Source: SZAS-3 sp964386785
GTDB taxonomy: Bacteria; Chlamydiota; Chlamydiia; Chlamydiales; JAAKFR01
DNA: 64,000 nucleotides
NCBI GenBank assembly: GCA_964386785.1
Contig: CAYLUD010000001.1
Span: forward strand, 52,201-116,200
Direction: 5' to 3'
Of the stretch, positions 35,981-46,902 are shown piece by piece (within the stretch, counting starts at the first letter, position 1; each line of letters starts with the position of its first letter). Position numbers and translations under genes: made by a program. Under the pieces are notes generated by a model. It ran no database searches and was not told the origin of the DNA. It was given only the letters and a program-made list of their open reading frames with translations.

Positions 35981-37792
35981 CTACTGCTTACGACTTCCCT
36001 TTTTACGGTCCTGCTCTGAAAGAATCACTTTGCGGAGCCGAATCGCATCTGGGGTAATTTCGATCCATTCATCCGGTTCCAGATAGGTGATCGCCTGCTC
36101 TAAGGAAAAGCTTCGAGGTGGGGTCAATTGAATATTCTCATCTTTGCCGGAAGCTCGCACGTTTGTGAGCTGCTTCGCTTTAGTTGCATTGACTAAGAGG
36201 TCATTTTCTCTAGAATGTTCCCCTACAACCATTCCTTCGTACACAGGATCCCCAGCTGCTACAAATAACTCCCCTCGTTCTTGAAGAGAGAAGAGGGAGT
36301 AGCTATTCGCTTCTCCTCCGCACATAGAAACTAAGACTCCACGAGGACGTCCTGGCAATTCACCACGATAGGCATCGTAACAATCAAAGACCGAGGTCAA
36401 AATCCCCAATCCTTTCGTAACAGTTAAAAAGTCGTTGCGATATCCCATCAAGCCACGTGTAGGGATCAAGAATTCCATATGAGCAATCCCATGAACATCT
36501 GTATGCAGATGCTGCATTTCACCTTTTTTTCTTGATAAATGCTCAATCACAGAGCCAGAAAACTCTTCCGGCACTTCGATATGTACGCGGTCAATAGGTT
36601 CACAGGTTTTTCCATCGATCTGTTTCAAAATCACTTGGGGTTTTGAAACACAGCATTCATACCCTTCTCGACGCATCGCTTCTAACAAAATGGAGAGATG
36701 TAACTCCCCTCTTCCCGCAATCGTAATTTTCTCATCAAATGGTGTGATCTGATACGAGATATTTGCTCGTTGTTCTTTCAGCAATCGATCTCGAATCTTG
36801 TTGAGAGTTACATGCTTGCCACTCTTGCCTACTAGAGGACCATTATTCACCCATACATCAATGGCAACCGTAGGTTCATCCAGCACAATCGGAGGCAATA
36901 CTTCAACATGACCAGGAGCAGACAAGGTGTCACCAATCATGACCGATTCAATACCTGCCAGGAGAATAATATCTCCCGCCCCTGCTTCATCCATCTCAAC
37001 TTTGATCAAGCCATGGTGGCCTTCAATCCGAGTAATTGTCGCCCGTGTTTGTTTTCCCTTGCTATCCACATGAATGATCGCATCCCCCTTGGACACCTTT
37101 CCCTGACGAATACGACCACATGCTAGTCTACCCACATAATCATCATATCCTAATGTGGCAACTTGCATTAAAAACGGAGATTCTAGGGATCCCAATTGAC
37201 GAGGTGGTTGTTCTACTATCAACTCAAACAATTCTTGAAAATCTTCTTTAGGATGTTGTAGATCCCGATAGGCGAATCCATTCAAACCTGAGGCATAACA
37301 GAATGGAAAATCTAATTGGTCATCATTGGCTCCCAGTTCCACAAACAAGTCAAATGTAGCGTCCAAGACGGCTGCTGGATCTGCATGCGGACGGTCGATC
37401 TTATTCAAGACCACAATGGGCTTCAGCCCCAATCTAAGTGATTTGGATAATACAAATCGAGTCTGAGGCATAGGCCCTTCTTTCGCATCTACAATCAAAA
37501 GAACGGTATCCACCATACCTAATACCCGTTCCACCTCGCCAGAAAAGTCAGCATGCCCGGGTGTATCAATAAGATTGAGCTTATAATCTCGAAACCGTAC
37601 TGAAGTATGTTTTGCAAAAATCGTGATACCTCGTTCCCTTTCTTGATCATAGCTATCCATGACCCTTTCTTGAACTACTTGATTTTCACGAAACACATTA
37701 GATTGCGCTAGGAGAGCATCCATCAAGGTCGTTTTACCGTGATCGATGTGTGCGATAATGGCTAGATTACGAATTTTTTTTGGATCAAACAT
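35981..37792 (-). CDS. typA: Translational GTPase TypA/BipA
   Basis: Ribosome-associated GTPase involved in stress and low-temperature ribosome assembly. The G domain reads [17 protein letters not shown] (G1), [10 protein letters not shown] (G2), [15 protein letters not shown] (G3) and [11 protein letters not shown] (G4). Domains II, III, V and the TypA-specific C-terminal domain ([28 protein letters not shown]) follow. The frame opens 13 codons upstream; ATG 37792 gives [19 protein letters not shown], the normal start, and 603 residues, the usual length. I do not recall TypA in C. trachomatis, so it may be one of the genes kept in Chlamydia-like lineages. Confidence 0.95.
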   Translation of the reverse strand: MFDPKKIRNLAIIAHIDHGKTTLMDALLAQSNVFRENQVVQERVMDSYDQERERGITIFAKHTSVRFRDYKLNLIDTPGHADFSGEVERVLGMVDTVLLIVDAKEGPMPQTRFVLSKSLRLGLKPIVVLNKIDRPHADPAAVLDATFDLFVELGANDDQLDFPFCYASGLNGFAYRDLQHPKEDFQELFELIVEQPPRQLGSLESPFLMQVATLGYDDYVGRLACGRIRQGKVSKGDAIIHVDSKGKQTRATITRIEGHHGLIKVEMDEAGAGDIILLAGIESVMIGDTLSAPGHVEVLPPIVLDEPTVAIDVWVNNGPLVGKSGKHVTLNKIRDRLLKEQRANISYQITPFDEKITIAGRGELHLSILLEAMRREGYECCVSKPQVILKQIDGKTCEPIDRVHIEVPEEFSGSVIEHLSRKKGEMQHLHTDVHGIAHMEFLIPTRGLMGYRNDFLTVTKGLGILTSVFDCYDAYRGELPGRPRGVLVSMCGGEANSYSLFSLQERGELFVAAGDPVYEGMVVGEHSRENDLLVNATKAKQLTNVRASGKDENIQLTPPRSFSLEQAITYLEPDEWIEITPDAIRLRKVILSEQDRKKGSRKQ

Positions 37793-37924
37793 GGAAGAAA
37801 TGGTAGCAAAGTCGAGGAAAAGAGGCGACAAAAAAGGATTCTACTCAAAACGAAGAGAATATTTTGATGAATTGATCTATTTTGATTATCATCACACGTC
37901 CTCGTATATTTTGTAGGAATCCTT

Positions 37925-38929
37925 ATGTCTTCTTCACTTCCCCCGATACTTCCTAAGCGATTGGCTCCAGGTAGTCATCTACGAATTGTTTCCCCTGCCT
38001 CTAGCCTGCAGCTGATTTCTTCTGAAACTCGATCGGTGGCAACAGAGCGGCTAAACAAGATGGGATTTTCGCTGTCGTTTTCGACTCATAGCGAAGAAAT
38101 GGACTCCTTGTATTCTTCTTCCATTCGTTCCCGTATTGAGGATCTCCATGAAGCATTTTGCGATCCCTCCGTTGACGGCATCCTGACAACACTCGGCGGA
38201 TACAATTCCATTCAACTGCTTCCTTATTTAGATTTTTCTTTATTAGCCACGCATCCAAAAATATTTTGTGGTTATTCCGATATCACTACCCTTCAACACG
38301 CTATCCTAGCCCAAACAGGCCTTGTTACCTTTTCTGGCCCTCATTTTTCTACATTTGGCTGTCGATTAGGCATCGAGGAAGTAGTGGACTCTTTTCAACA
38401 TACCGTGACGGAAGCCAGGTCTCATATCCTGCAAGTACCAAAAGTATGGAGTGATGACGAATGGTTTAAAGATCAACAAAATCGCCACTTTTTGCCTCAT
38501 TCTGGTTGGGCTACCCTACAAGAAGGAGAGGCGGAAGGGGTTCTATTTGGTGGAAATCTAAGTTCTTTGCGATTAGTACAAGGCACTCCCTATGCTCCTA
38601 AAATCGAGTCTGCTATTTGGTTTATAGAAGAATGCCACCCCACTTCTGCATCTCATTTTATGAGGCAAATCTCTTCGCTTCTACTTGCCTATCCTAAGCC
38701 CAAAGGAATGCTGATTGGTCGTTTCCAGCAGGCTTCCCGAGTCTCCTTAGAGGCATTACAGAGTGCCTTTTTAGCTATAGATGCTCTGCAAGGCATTCCT
38801 ATCATTGCCAATGTGGATTTTGGACACACCTTGCCATTATTTACCTTGCCGATTGGTGGGCAAGCAAAAATCTATGCACACCAGAACCAGATTCCACATA
38901 TTGAAATCCTAGCATGTGTGCGGGGGTAG
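37925..38929 (+). CDS. ldcA: LD-carboxypeptidase / MccF-like S66 serine peptidase
   Basis: Family S66 enzymes remove the terminal D-alanine of peptidoglycan tetrapeptides (LdcA) or cleave microcin C-like toxins (MccF). N-terminal LAPGSHLRIVSPASSL and GILTTLGGYNSIQLLPYLDF are typical; the nucleophile serine sits in FCGYSDIT near residue 116, and the Glu/His of the triad are probably in IWFIEEC and NVDFGHTLP. 334 residues. No signal peptide, so cytoplasmic peptidoglycan recycling fits LdcA. The length and FSGPHF/EGVLFGGNL segments suit either subfamily. Divergent from typA. Confidence 0.88.
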   Translation: MSSSLPPILPKRLAPGSHLRIVSPASSLQLISSETRSVATERLNKMGFSLSFSTHSEEMDSLYSSSIRSRIEDLHEAFCDPSVDGILTTLGGYNSIQLLPYLDFSLLATHPKIFCGYSDITTLQHAILAQTGLVTFSGPHFSTFGCRLGIEEVVDSFQHTVTEARSHILQVPKVWSDDEWFKDQQNRHFLPHSGWATLQEGEAEGVLFGGNLSSLRLVQGTPYAPKIESAIWFIEECHPTSASHFMRQISSLLLAYPKPKGMLIGRFQQASRVSLEALQSAFLAIDALQGIPIIANVDFGHTLPLFTLPIGGQAKIYAHQNQIPHIEILACVRG

Positions 38930-38937
38930 AGGTCCCA

Positions 38938-39396
38938 TCAACGCAGGGGTGTGGGATCCAATCGCAAAGAAGCGGTATCGCCTGGCAGTTCGATCAAATC
39001 AGCCCACAGGTGATGTTTGAAGGAACCTAAACAGACATCACCTGCATGAATCGTAATGCAATATGAAGAGATCCCTTCTAACTGAGCAAATTCTTTTCCC
39101 AGAATACGGTAGATCCAAATTCCAGCAGGAGCATCTACAGGATAGCGTACCTCTTGAAAATATCGATTACCGTAACGCAGTTGCAATTCGATTTCTGCTG
39201 GCACACACCGTTCTGGAATATGCCAATTGATCACTAATTGTTGTCCATTAAAACACGCTGCCAATGGATCAGGGGTTCCAATTTTCTGACTCGCTAAATA
39301 ACTGGAATTGAGATATTCAGATCGAGCCTGCACAACAGGACGATTCGCGCATCCCACACATGCAAGGCACAAAGTCAACCACACCGACCGCATCAT
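38938..39396 (-). CDS. Small exported protein, possible lipoprotein, downstream of atpK
   Basis: No family recognised. The 152-residue product begins with a signal-like stretch MMRSVWLTLCLACVGCANRP; cysteines at the end could be lipidated, although neither fits the strict lipobox (-3 position). The mature part is about 130 residues and beta-rich, with WHIPERCVPAEIELQLRYGN and GIWIYRILGKEF. Its start overlaps the atpK stop as ATGA, so it is the last gene of the V-ATPase operon. In C. trachomatis the same place (CT303, between atpK and valS) holds an unnamed gene of similar size; homology is inferred from position only. Confidence 0.7.
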   Translation of the reverse strand: MMRSVWLTLCLACVGCANRPVVQARSEYLNSSYLASQKIGTPDPLAACFNGQQLVINWHIPERCVPAEIELQLRYGNRYFQEVRYPVDAPAGIWIYRILGKEFAQLEGISSYCITIHAGDVCLGSFKHHLWADLIELPGDTASLRLDPTPLR

Positions 39397-39815
39397 AAGA
39401 GAAGAAGAGCAAAAACAAATGCAAAGAGAGAAAATGACTCAACGATACCGATCGCAGCAAAACACTTTCCATAGATTGCAGGTTGCTTGGCAGCTGCCTG
39501 AATCCCTGTAGCACAACATTTTCCCATGAGAATAGAAGAAAAAAGAAGGGCAAAACCTACGCTAAGACCGATACCTATTCCCCCCTCAGGTGAGAGCGTA
39601 CCTGCTTGAATCGCATCTTTCATCAAGAGCATGAGGATAAAGCCATAGATGACCTGAGAGGAGGGCATTGCTGACATCCCAATCATTTTTCCATGTCCTT
39701 CATCTACTCTAGCCATGACAGCATGAGAAGCCATACCTGCAATCCCACACCCGAATGAGCTGCCTATGGCTGATAATCCCAATACTAATACGGGACCGAC
39801 TACGTCGAGATTCAT
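39393..39815 (-). CDS. atpK: V-type ATPase rotor subunit K (proteolipid)
   Basis: Membrane rotor subunit carrying the ion. The 140-residue product is two fused two-helix hairpins. The first has Gln where a carboxylate sits in single-hairpin forms (MPSSQVIYGFILMLL); the second keeps the essential Glu (GIVESFSLFAFVFALLL). Compared from memory with the Na+-type NtpK of Enterococcus hirae, the SQ pair (TQ there) and Glu are kept, but the residue corresponding to Na+ ligand Gln110 (SGIAQGK) is Met (SSILMGK). Closely spaced with atpI (9-base gap). Confidence 0.95.
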   Translation of the reverse strand: MNLDVVGPVLVLGLSAIGSSFGCGIAGMASHAVMARVDEGHGKMIGMSAMPSSQVIYGFILMLLMKDAIQAGTLSPEGGIGIGLSVGFALLFSSILMGKCCATGIQAAAKQPAIYGKCFAAIGIVESFSLFAFVFALLLL

Positions 39816-39824
39816 CCTTACCTC

Positions 39825-41741
39825 CTACTCTAGTTTGAATAAAACCAGGGGCTTAAATTTCCTTCCCCCCCCGATGAAGCTATAGTGATACCATTCGATA
39901 AAATTAAGACGCAAGCCATGAATGAGCCCGCCCATCATCGCTAACGCAAAATTAATTGTATGTCCTGCCAAGATCACAAAAATCCCGACATAGAGGGGCA
40001 CCTCGCTACCAATCTGATTAAATGTTTCTGCCATGACCATGCCGGCCAAGGAAAGAGCATAGATACGCAAGTACGACATAATATCCGCAAACAATTGAAT
40101 ACTATGCATCAACTCGGCGAGACCCTTCAGACGATGTTGGAAAACTCCGAGGCCAACAGCCACCACAAGTCCAAACTCCATCAGGTACAATCCTACCTGC
40201 GAGACATCTGGAGGAGCATGAAATAGGTATTGAGCTAAAGAAGTAGCCCCTAAAATTTTTGGGAAAAACAGATACCCACCCCAAAGACAGATGCTCCATC
40301 CTACCGCAGACCAGTTCCTTTGCACATAACGGAGCAGAGCACTACTAATATGAACGACTCCAACCAAGAGGACAAATTCCATGAAAAAATGGTCTACGAA
40401 CTGCTGATAGATAGGGTACCCATTTTCTTTTGTATCTTGGTGGCCTACCAAGAGCAGAGCTTCAGGTTGAGAAACCTCACGTACCTCAGGGTATCGACTC
40501 ACAAGAGACTGATATGTTGCATTCCGTGTGTGCAGAATGTATTCGGCTTTCTTATGTACTACCCAATTGACTAAAGAATATTGTTTGATAGGGTTGGTAG
40601 GGGAAAAAGCAATACCGAGATACGAACCGATGGCTACCCCCCAAATGATACATCCAATCGATAGGGCTGTAGCCAATTGCACAATCCGTTTTGGAAAGTT
40701 AGGTCGTTTTCCCCACTTCCAAGTCACCCCACCCATCATCAGCAGAATCAAGAGGCCGTACCCTGCATCTGCCACGATCATAGAAAAAAAGAATAGGAAT
40801 GAGGAAAAAACCCAAAGAGAAGGGTCTTGATCTTCAATCGAAGGAGTGTCATAAATGCCCACAAGTTCTTCACCTAGTCGTGAGAGCCCCTCATTTTTTA
40901 AATGGGTTGGTGGGGTTTCTCCGGACTGCACGTCTAGTGGTTCCATGGATACCCCCATGTCCATAGCAAGAGCTTCTATATGGGACAGGTCATTGGATGG
41001 AATCCACGCTTCAATTGCAAACAGATGATGGTCCAAACAAGTACTCGCTGTTGCAATCGCTGTATCCAGATGAAAGGAGTTATAGGCATCAATCAAACCT
41101 GCCCGCAGCATCTCTTCTTGCGTTGCAAAAGAAGATAATTGATCTTCGATCTGACCTAGTTTGCGATCTAATTCTGCAAGTTCCTCACGAATTTCATGAG
41201 GGCTTTTTTCGATGATAATCTCTCTTGGATAGGATAACCTTGTTGGGGAAAAGGAAAAGAAATATTGCATTCCTGCATGCGAAGAGATAGGGATCCAGTT
41301 TTCAGGTATTTCGGCATGCCGATTTGATTTATGGTAGAAAAACTGAGCTACCCAACCAGAATCTTGCTCAATCTGTCGCAACAGGGAAAGGGAAAACTCT
41401 CCCAACGGTTCAATTCTTTCCAGTTCTTTCTGTAGAATACGCCGTTCTTCTTTATAGCGTTCACATTGTTCGTTATGTTCTAAAATTGCAGAAGCTAAGG
41501 CTGGTGCGGACCGATAGTCTGTTCCCTCCACCTGGCGGATAGGAGTCCTTCCACGTAACAGATGAAGTGCATCGAGCAAGCTACGTAGCTCCACAGGTAA
41601 TGCGGGAGTGGCTACCGTTGACGCCTGCATCCCCATGATCGAAATAAATTCCGCCACTCCTTCTTGTTGGAGGCGAGCAAAAAAAGCCTCTCGACCTGTT
41701 TGAGCTCCAAAGAAAAGAACTTTTTCCATTTCAACGCGCAT
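39825..41741 (-). CDS. atpI: V-type ATPase membrane stator subunit I
   Basis: Subunit I (yeast Vph1/a homologue) forms the static half of the ion path. The N-terminal half (to about residue 290) is soluble and coiled-coil rich (PHEIREELAELDRKLGQIED); the C-terminal half has about seven membrane segments, including FFFSMIVADAGYGLLILL and YLRIYALSLAGMVMAETF, where the essential arginine lies. Length 638 is typical. It starts 11 bases inside the atpD end, so translation is coupled. The internal ATG at 41729 is an alternative start. Confidence 0.95.
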   Translation of the reverse strand: MRVEMEKVLFFGAQTGREAFFARLQQEGVAEFISIMGMQASTVATPALPVELRSLLDALHLLRGRTPIRQVEGTDYRSAPALASAILEHNEQCERYKEERRILQKELERIEPLGEFSLSLLRQIEQDSGWVAQFFYHKSNRHAEIPENWIPISSHAGMQYFFSFSPTRLSYPREIIIEKSPHEIREELAELDRKLGQIEDQLSSFATQEEMLRAGLIDAYNSFHLDTAIATASTCLDHHLFAIEAWIPSNDLSHIEALAMDMGVSMEPLDVQSGETPPTHLKNEGLSRLGEELVGIYDTPSIEDQDPSLWVFSSFLFFFSMIVADAGYGLLILLMMGGVTWKWGKRPNFPKRIVQLATALSIGCIIWGVAIGSYLGIAFSPTNPIKQYSLVNWVVHKKAEYILHTRNATYQSLVSRYPEVREVSQPEALLLVGHQDTKENGYPIYQQFVDHFFMEFVLLVGVVHISSALLRYVQRNWSAVGWSICLWGGYLFFPKILGATSLAQYLFHAPPDVSQVGLYLMEFGLVVAVGLGVFQHRLKGLAELMHSIQLFADIMSYLRIYALSLAGMVMAETFNQIGSEVPLYVGIFVILAGHTINFALAMMGGLIHGLRLNFIEWYHYSFIGGGRKFKPLVLFKLE

Positions 41742-42345
41742 GGAAATTCCTTTTTTTCTCTTCTACTTTTGCCTTAGCTACTTTTGCCTGAGCAATGGCA
41801 GCAAGCTCTTGATCTCCTAAAAACACTTTAATCTTTCGAATATTTTTCTCGGATTTTGGAATAAGATTTTTTTCAAATAGATTCACTCGAATGGTGACTT
41901 GGCGAAGCTCTTGTTCCAATGCTTCTAAACGTTGATATGCGACCATCATTTGAGCTTTTTCCTGGAGCCAGAGACGTAGTAATTGCGTAGCTCCATCAAC
42001 CCAAGCCGGAGTTAAAAAGAGAGAATAGGATGGCTCGACAAATTCAACATTGTCATAAACAGGCAAATCTACACCTGCAATATTCTCAATATGTGTATGA
42101 ATCTTATGTATACGAGCTAAATCATTCACGGATATGGGACTAAAATCTGTAAACAGGCTAGAAATTGAGGCTACATTCAGACGTGCCCGATCGCACGCCT
42201 CTTGAAAACCCTGAATCTCCGTACGCAGAGTGCCAACCTCGGACTGCAAGAGTGCCTTTTTTAAATGCAAAGTCGGTAAATAGCGTTCTAACTGAGCTAA
42301 TTTGACCTGTTCTGACCGTAGAGCATGTTTGGTGAATTTTAACAT
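41731..42345 (-). CDS. atpD: V-type ATPase central stalk subunit D
   Basis: Long antiparallel coiled-coil rotor stalk protein. The N-terminus MLKFTKHALRSEQVKLAQLERYLPTLHLKKALLQ and the C-terminal RVNLFEKNLIPKSEKNIRKIKVFLGDQELA are diagnostic of subunit D (RVNxxExxxIPxxxxxIxxIxxxL). Length 204. Begins seven bases after the atpB stop. Confidence 0.95.
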   Translation of the reverse strand: MLKFTKHALRSEQVKLAQLERYLPTLHLKKALLQSEVGTLRTEIQGFQEACDRARLNVASISSLFTDFSPISVNDLARIHKIHTHIENIAGVDLPVYDNVEFVEPSYSLFLTPAWVDGATQLLRLWLQEKAQMMVAYQRLEALEQELRQVTIRVNLFEKNLIPKSEKNIRKIKVFLGDQELAAIAQAKVAKAKVEEKKRNFHAR

Positions 42346-42351
42346 GCACCA

Positions 42352-43650
42352 TCACCCGGGCCAATATTTTTCGATTAATTTCTGCTTCAATCCCACCTCA
42401 TGTCGCTGAAAGCATTCCGATAAAATACGCCACCCTAAATCTAACGCCTCTTCTAATGTCATATTGACATTGAGAGCCATCATCTGAGACTCAAACAACT
42501 GTGCATACAAGAGTAATTTCTCATCCCACCGAGACAATTTAAATCCCATCGATTCGCGTTCTCGAGCTTTTTTTGATTCCGCATATAGACGAATCATCCC
42601 ATTGGCTATGTCTCCATGATCTTCTCGTGTTTGCTTGCCAATCACCAATTGTTTCAATCTAGACAAAGATCCAAAGGGCTCGATAAAACCACCTCGTAGG
42701 TAGAATTGTCCCTCGGTAATATATCCTGTATTGTCGGGTACAGGATGCGTCACATCATCTCCAGGCATGGTAGTCACCGTAATGATTGTGATCGATCCTC
42801 CCCCATCGATCTCCACAGCCTTCTCGTATCGAGAGGCGAGATCGGAGTAGAGAGAACCTGGATACCCTCGATTCGCCGGCACCTGATCCATAGTAATTGC
42901 AATTTCTTTCAGTGCATCCGCAAAAGAGGTCATATCGGTTAGGAGAACAAGTACATCTTTACCTTCTAATGCAAATTTTTCTGCTACAGCCAAAGCCATG
43001 TCTGGAGCGAGAAGACATTCGACCGCAGGATCTGTTGCGCGATGAATAAACATGACTGTCCGATCTGCCTTACCCGAGCTCTCCGCATTGTCAATAAATG
43101 CTTGATAGTCTGCAAACGTTAACCCCATCCCTCCAATAATGACAATTTCTGCGTTCGTCTGATTTGCAATACGCATCAATAAGGCATTATAGGGCTCGCC
43201 TGCAATGGAAAAAATAGGGATCTTCTGAGACTTAACTAAGCAATTGAATACATCAATCATGGGAATATTCGTACGTACCATTTCATTTGGAACAATACGT
43301 TTAACTGGATTGAAGGCGCTTTGTCCTAACAACACCCCATCTCCTACCACCTCAGGCCCCTGATCTATTGGGGTTCCCACACCATTCAATCGTCGACCCA
43401 ACAGCATGGGAGAATAGACGGCTTCCATTTGTTTACCTAAGAACGTGACCGTGTCTCCGGTCGAAATTCCTCGAGTCCCTCCAAAGACCTGTAGCGTCAC
43501 ATGTTCTCTTTCAAAACGGAGAACAGAAGCATATATGGAACGTCCATCACGGAGTTGCACACGAGCTAGTTCTCCGAGCTGAACGGAAGAGGCAAGAACC
43601 ATAATGAGGTTCCCTTTCATATCTTGGATTCGATTATAGACCTTCTTCAT
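42352..43650 (-). CDS. atpB: V-type ATPase non-catalytic subunit B
   Basis: Nucleotide-binding but non-catalytic hexamer subunit. The frame extends upstream to 43677, but ATG 43650 ([18 protein letters not shown]) overlaps the atpA stop by four bases and matches the usual start (MxTIYxxIxDIxGNL). Landmarks: [29 protein letters not shown] (degenerate P-loop), [27 protein letters not shown] and [16 protein letters not shown]. 432 residues. Confidence 0.96.
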   Translation of the reverse strand: MKKVYNRIQDMKGNLIMVLASSVQLGELARVQLRDGRSIYASVLRFEREHVTLQVFGGTRGISTGDTVTFLGKQMEAVYSPMLLGRRLNGVGTPIDQGPEVVGDGVLLGQSAFNPVKRIVPNEMVRTNIPMIDVFNCLVKSQKIPIFSIAGEPYNALLMRIANQTNAEIVIIGGMGLTFADYQAFIDNAESSGKADRTVMFIHRATDPAVECLLAPDMALAVAEKFALEGKDVLVLLTDMTSFADALKEIAITMDQVPANRGYPGSLYSDLASRYEKAVEIDGGGSITIITVTTMPGDDVTHPVPDNTGYITEGQFYLRGGFIEPFGSLSRLKQLVIGKQTREDHGDIANGMIRLYAESKKARERESMGFKLSRWDEKLLLYAQLFESQMMALNVNMTLEEALDLGWRILSECFQRHEVGLKQKLIEKYWPG

Positions 43651-45404
43651 ACTTGCATCTTTGCCCCGTTCATGCATTCTTTAATTTCATCCCAGTTTTG
43701 CCGATATTCAGGACTCTCAAAAGGTAGGGAATTTAAATTTTTTATCAACCCCTGAAGAGTCAAGAAAAACTCTCTCGCGCTATCGCGAGACGCCAATTGA
43801 AATGCCGTGCAAAAAATCTCGTAGATCAACTGAAATAAAGGAATCTGACGCGACAAGGGGCAATAGGTATCGACAGGATCAAATGCATTCTGCTGTAAAT
43901 AGGCAAAATCATACAGCTCTGCTTTGAGATAAATGATCAGATCCTCCAAAGAGGTGCCCTCTTCTCCCACGACCTCCATACGCTTACCAATTTCGTAACC
44001 TTGTTGCAAGAATTGCGAAGCACACGCCACCATGTTTCCCCAACCTGGAGCCATTTTTTCTAATTGCAGCGCTACGGTATCGACATACTTAGACCAAGAA
44101 ATAAGCGGATCTACTGCTGGATATCGGCGGGCATCGGAACGTGCTCGTGACAATCCGCAAAAGGCGCCCACCACAGTCAAAGTAGCTTGCGTTACCGGCT
44201 CTTCAAAATTTCCCCCTGCCGGCGAAACGGCTCCGCATAGAGTAACAGATCCTTCGCGTTCATTGCGTAAAGATAGAACGCCTGCACGTTCATAAAAATC
44301 AGCAATCCGCGAGGCTAAATAAGCGGGAAAGGCCTCTTCTCCAGGAATTTCTTCCAAACGACCCGATATTTCTCGTAATGCTTGAGCCCATCGCGAGGTA
44401 GAGTCAGCTAAGAGTAGAACATGCAGTCCCATTTGACGGTAGTATTCTGCAATCGTCATGCCGAGATAGATGGATGATTCTCGAGCAGCTACTGGCATAG
44501 AAGAAGTATTACAAATAATACATGTGCGATCCATCAATGGCGTATGCGTATGCGGATCTTCTAGCCCAGGAAATTCTTGCAACACCTCTACTACCTCTCC
44601 TGCACGCTCTCCACAGGCACAAAGAATCACAATATCGACTGCGGAATATTTAGAGAGATGGTGTTGTAGAACCGTCTTACCAGCACCAAAAGGTCCAGGG
44701 GTACAAAAAGCCCCCCCCTTCAGGATAGGAATTTGCGTATCGATAATGCGCTCGCCTGTATCAAGTAGTTCATGCGGTAAGACTTTTTCTCCTTCTGACA
44801 AGGGAAACTTCACGGGCCATTTCTGCATCATGCAGAACGGATACTCCACCCCCTTAGCATCACGACCCTTCGCTACTACTGTATCGACAGTGTAGGATCC
44901 CGGTTCAATGACCCAGGTTAGGGTTACAGGCTCAAAAAGAGAAAATGGGACCATAATTGGGTGGTCAAATCTCCCCTCTTGCGTCATACCTAACCAGTCC
45001 CCTCTGCGCACCACTTGTCCCACCTGCATTCTGGGTTCATAGGGCCATTGTATAGAGCGATCAAGAGATGGAACATAGAGACCGCGAGGCAAAAAATATC
45101 CATGAAGGGCAGCCACTTCTTCTAACCGATTTTGTAATCCATCAAAAATCGACTTCAGCAATCCCGGACCTAGCTCTGCCTCAAGTAGTTCCCCAGAAAA
45201 GGAAACAGGAGAACCTAGAGTCACTCCTCGAGTATCCTCATAGACCTGAACCTTGGCTTCATTCCCTAAAATCTCAATAACCTCTGCCTTTAAAGATTCA
45301 TTACCCAAATGGATAAAACCTACTTCCCCCTGACGCAAATCCCCAGAAAACTCTACTTGTAGAATGTTTCCAAACGCGTGTACTACGTTGCCTTTTGCCG
45401 TCAT
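43647..45404 (-). CDS. atpA: V-type ATPase catalytic subunit A
   Basis: Catalytic ATP-hydrolysing subunit. P-loop [17 protein letters not shown], the V/A-type insert between residues about 100 and 190, [30 protein letters not shown] segment ([19 protein letters not shown]) and [32 protein letters not shown] are all present. The long frame starts at 45467; ATG 45404 ([12 protein letters not shown]) is used because it overlaps the upstream gene's stop as ATGA and begins at the conserved N-terminal strand. 585 residues. Confidence 0.97.
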   Translation of the reverse strand: MTAKGNVVHAFGNILQVEFSGDLRQGEVGFIHLGNESLKAEVIEILGNEAKVQVYEDTRGVTLGSPVSFSGELLEAELGPGLLKSIFDGLQNRLEEVAALHGYFLPRGLYVPSLDRSIQWPYEPRMQVGQVVRRGDWLGMTQEGRFDHPIMVPFSLFEPVTLTWVIEPGSYTVDTVVAKGRDAKGVEYPFCMMQKWPVKFPLSEGEKVLPHELLDTGERIIDTQIPILKGGAFCTPGPFGAGKTVLQHHLSKYSAVDIVILCACGERAGEVVEVLQEFPGLEDPHTHTPLMDRTCIICNTSSMPVAARESSIYLGMTIAEYYRQMGLHVLLLADSTSRWAQALREISGRLEEIPGEEAFPAYLASRIADFYERAGVLSLRNEREGSVTLCGAVSPAGGNFEEPVTQATLTVVGAFCGLSRARSDARRYPAVDPLISWSKYVDTVALQLEKMAPGWGNMVACASQFLQQGYEIGKRMEVVGEEGTSLEDLIIYLKAELYDFAYLQQNAFDPVDTYCPLSRQIPLFQLIYEIFCTAFQLASRDSAREFFLTLQGLIKNLNSLPFESPEYRQNWDEIKECMNGAKMQV

Positions 45405-46195
45405 TTGACTGTCCTCTCTATCTCGTCCATCCATACCATGCCACCCTGCAGGTCCAAATGGAGCCACCGTTCTACTAAAATCAGTCTCAACATGTAGTTG
45501 AGGATGCGATCAATAGAAAAAAGATCCCCTCCCCAACGCTCTACAATTGTATTAAATTGATATCGCAATAACGCTTTATGGAAGGCTAAGGGCTCTGTAG
45601 GGCTCATTGCAAAAATAGTCTGCAACTCTTTAAATTCAAAGGGAGGAACAAATTCCTTTGCATCTTTTTGCGCTAAAATTTCCGCTACCAAAGGATCACT
45701 TCCTTCCTCAAACTGTAGCTCTGCGCGCAGATCTTTTCCCAGTTGCTTGGCACGAAATCCAATCAACACGAGACGGAATTGTTTCTGAAACACAAAGTAT
45801 TCTGTTAAGAATTCTCCTCTATGATCCCCGTTATCAGAGAGAAATGCTGACATAAGCAGGGAAAAAGCTTTAATTCGTCGTTCAGTAGTAGGGTGTTCTC
45901 GCAAAAAATCAGAGAAGTACAATGGAAAGGGGTGTTCTTCATCCCATTGTTGGGTTTCTAATGCATACAGCCACTGTTCTTTTGTCAGAAGACCATGGGG
46001 ATCTAGAGGCTGTTCCAACCAAACGCATAGAAGATTTTCCATGTCAATTTGACGACGAACTAATGTAACTTGCTCGAAATCATTTGGATGTAAATTCGTG
46101 GATAAAAATTCTTGCAGTTCAGCAAATCCCAGGGTAGGAATATGACCAATTTCAAGACTGGGAAAGAGGCTTGCTAAAAAGTAATACTCCCTCAT
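45401..46195 (-). CDS. V-ATPase operon protein, DUF2764-like
   Basis: 264 residues, in the position held by CT309 in C. trachomatis. DUF2764 proteins sit between atpE and atpA in bacterial V-ATPase operons, where archaeal operons carry subunit C; a stalk role is likely but unproven. Typical features: N-terminal YYFLASLFPSLEIGHIPTLGFAELQEFL and RRQIDMENLLCVWL, then helical sequence with FRLVLIGFRAKQLGKDL and a C-terminal GGDLFSIDRILNYMLRLILVERWL. Overlaps both neighbours by ATGA. Confidence 0.85.
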   Translation of the reverse strand: MREYYFLASLFPSLEIGHIPTLGFAELQEFLSTNLHPNDFEQVTLVRRQIDMENLLCVWLEQPLDPHGLLTKEQWLYALETQQWDEEHPFPLYFSDFLREHPTTERRIKAFSLLMSAFLSDNGDHRGEFLTEYFVFQKQFRLVLIGFRAKQLGKDLRAELQFEEGSDPLVAEILAQKDAKEFVPPFEFKELQTIFAMSPTEPLAFHKALLRYQFNTIVERWGGDLFSIDRILNYMLRLILVERWLHLDLQGGMVWMDEIERTVK

Positions 46196-46818
46196 GGTGC
46201 GAATAAAATTTCCCGAAAAGGTTTCGCAACATACGTGGTTAACAAATCAACCAGCGATTCTTCGGTTACATCTAAAATCAAATGATGTGCCTCTAATCTA
46301 AGCTGCACACCCGCGCCAAATGTCCCCACTTGAACACTCCCTTTTTCTAGACGATCTAAAATTTGTTGACCTAAGAGTGCATTCACAGCATCTACGGAAA
46401 CCTCTTTTGCGACATAAACCGCTACCTGTCCTTGGAGACCAGCTTGATCAATAGCTCGGATCATCGCCTGTACAAACTGAGCTTCTGTCATAGCCTCATG
46501 AACATGGGAACGCACCCAGTCAGTAAACGAAGGAAGTACCAACGTTGTCTGCAGTTCTTGACGCAATTGTTCTTTAATCGCACTAAATCCTTGCTTCAAC
46601 GAAGCATGGAATAAAGTCTGATTTCGCTCTATTTGTTTTTGAGCTGTTTGCAAGAGCTGTTGGGCTTCTTGCTGTGCTTGTACCAAAATCTCATCTGCTT
46701 TTGCTTTTGCATCTTGAATCAGACGTTGGGCCTCATTTCTGGCTGGCTCTAACGTTTCTTTTTCCAGGATTTCGCAAATTTTTTTGATTTTGTCTTTGCC
46801 ACTTTCTGAAGAATTCAT
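46192..46818 (-). CDS. atpE: V-type ATPase peripheral stalk subunit E
   Basis: 208 residues. The N-terminal two fifths are a long coiled coil rich in Ala, Gln, Glu and Lys (DAKAKADEILVQAQQEAQQL), as in all E subunits; the C-terminal half folds into the globular head that meets subunit A/B. First gene of the operon, with an 84-base region before the divergent gene at 46903 that must hold both promoters. Confidence 0.9.
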   Translation of the reverse strand: MNSSESGKDKIKKICEILEKETLEPARNEAQRLIQDAKAKADEILVQAQQEAQQLLQTAQKQIERNQTLFHASLKQGFSAIKEQLRQELQTTLVLPSFTDWVRSHVHEAMTEAQFVQAMIRAIDQAGLQGQVAVYVAKEVSVDAVNALLGQQILDRLEKGSVQVGTFGAGVQLRLEAHHLILDVTEESLVDLLTTYVAKPFREILFAP

Positions 46819-46902
46819 TATGGTGCACCTCTCAGGGAAGCAAGAGTTCTGACAAAAGGTTTACAAACCAACTGATAAAATTCAAGAGAATTTCGGGTCA
46901 AT

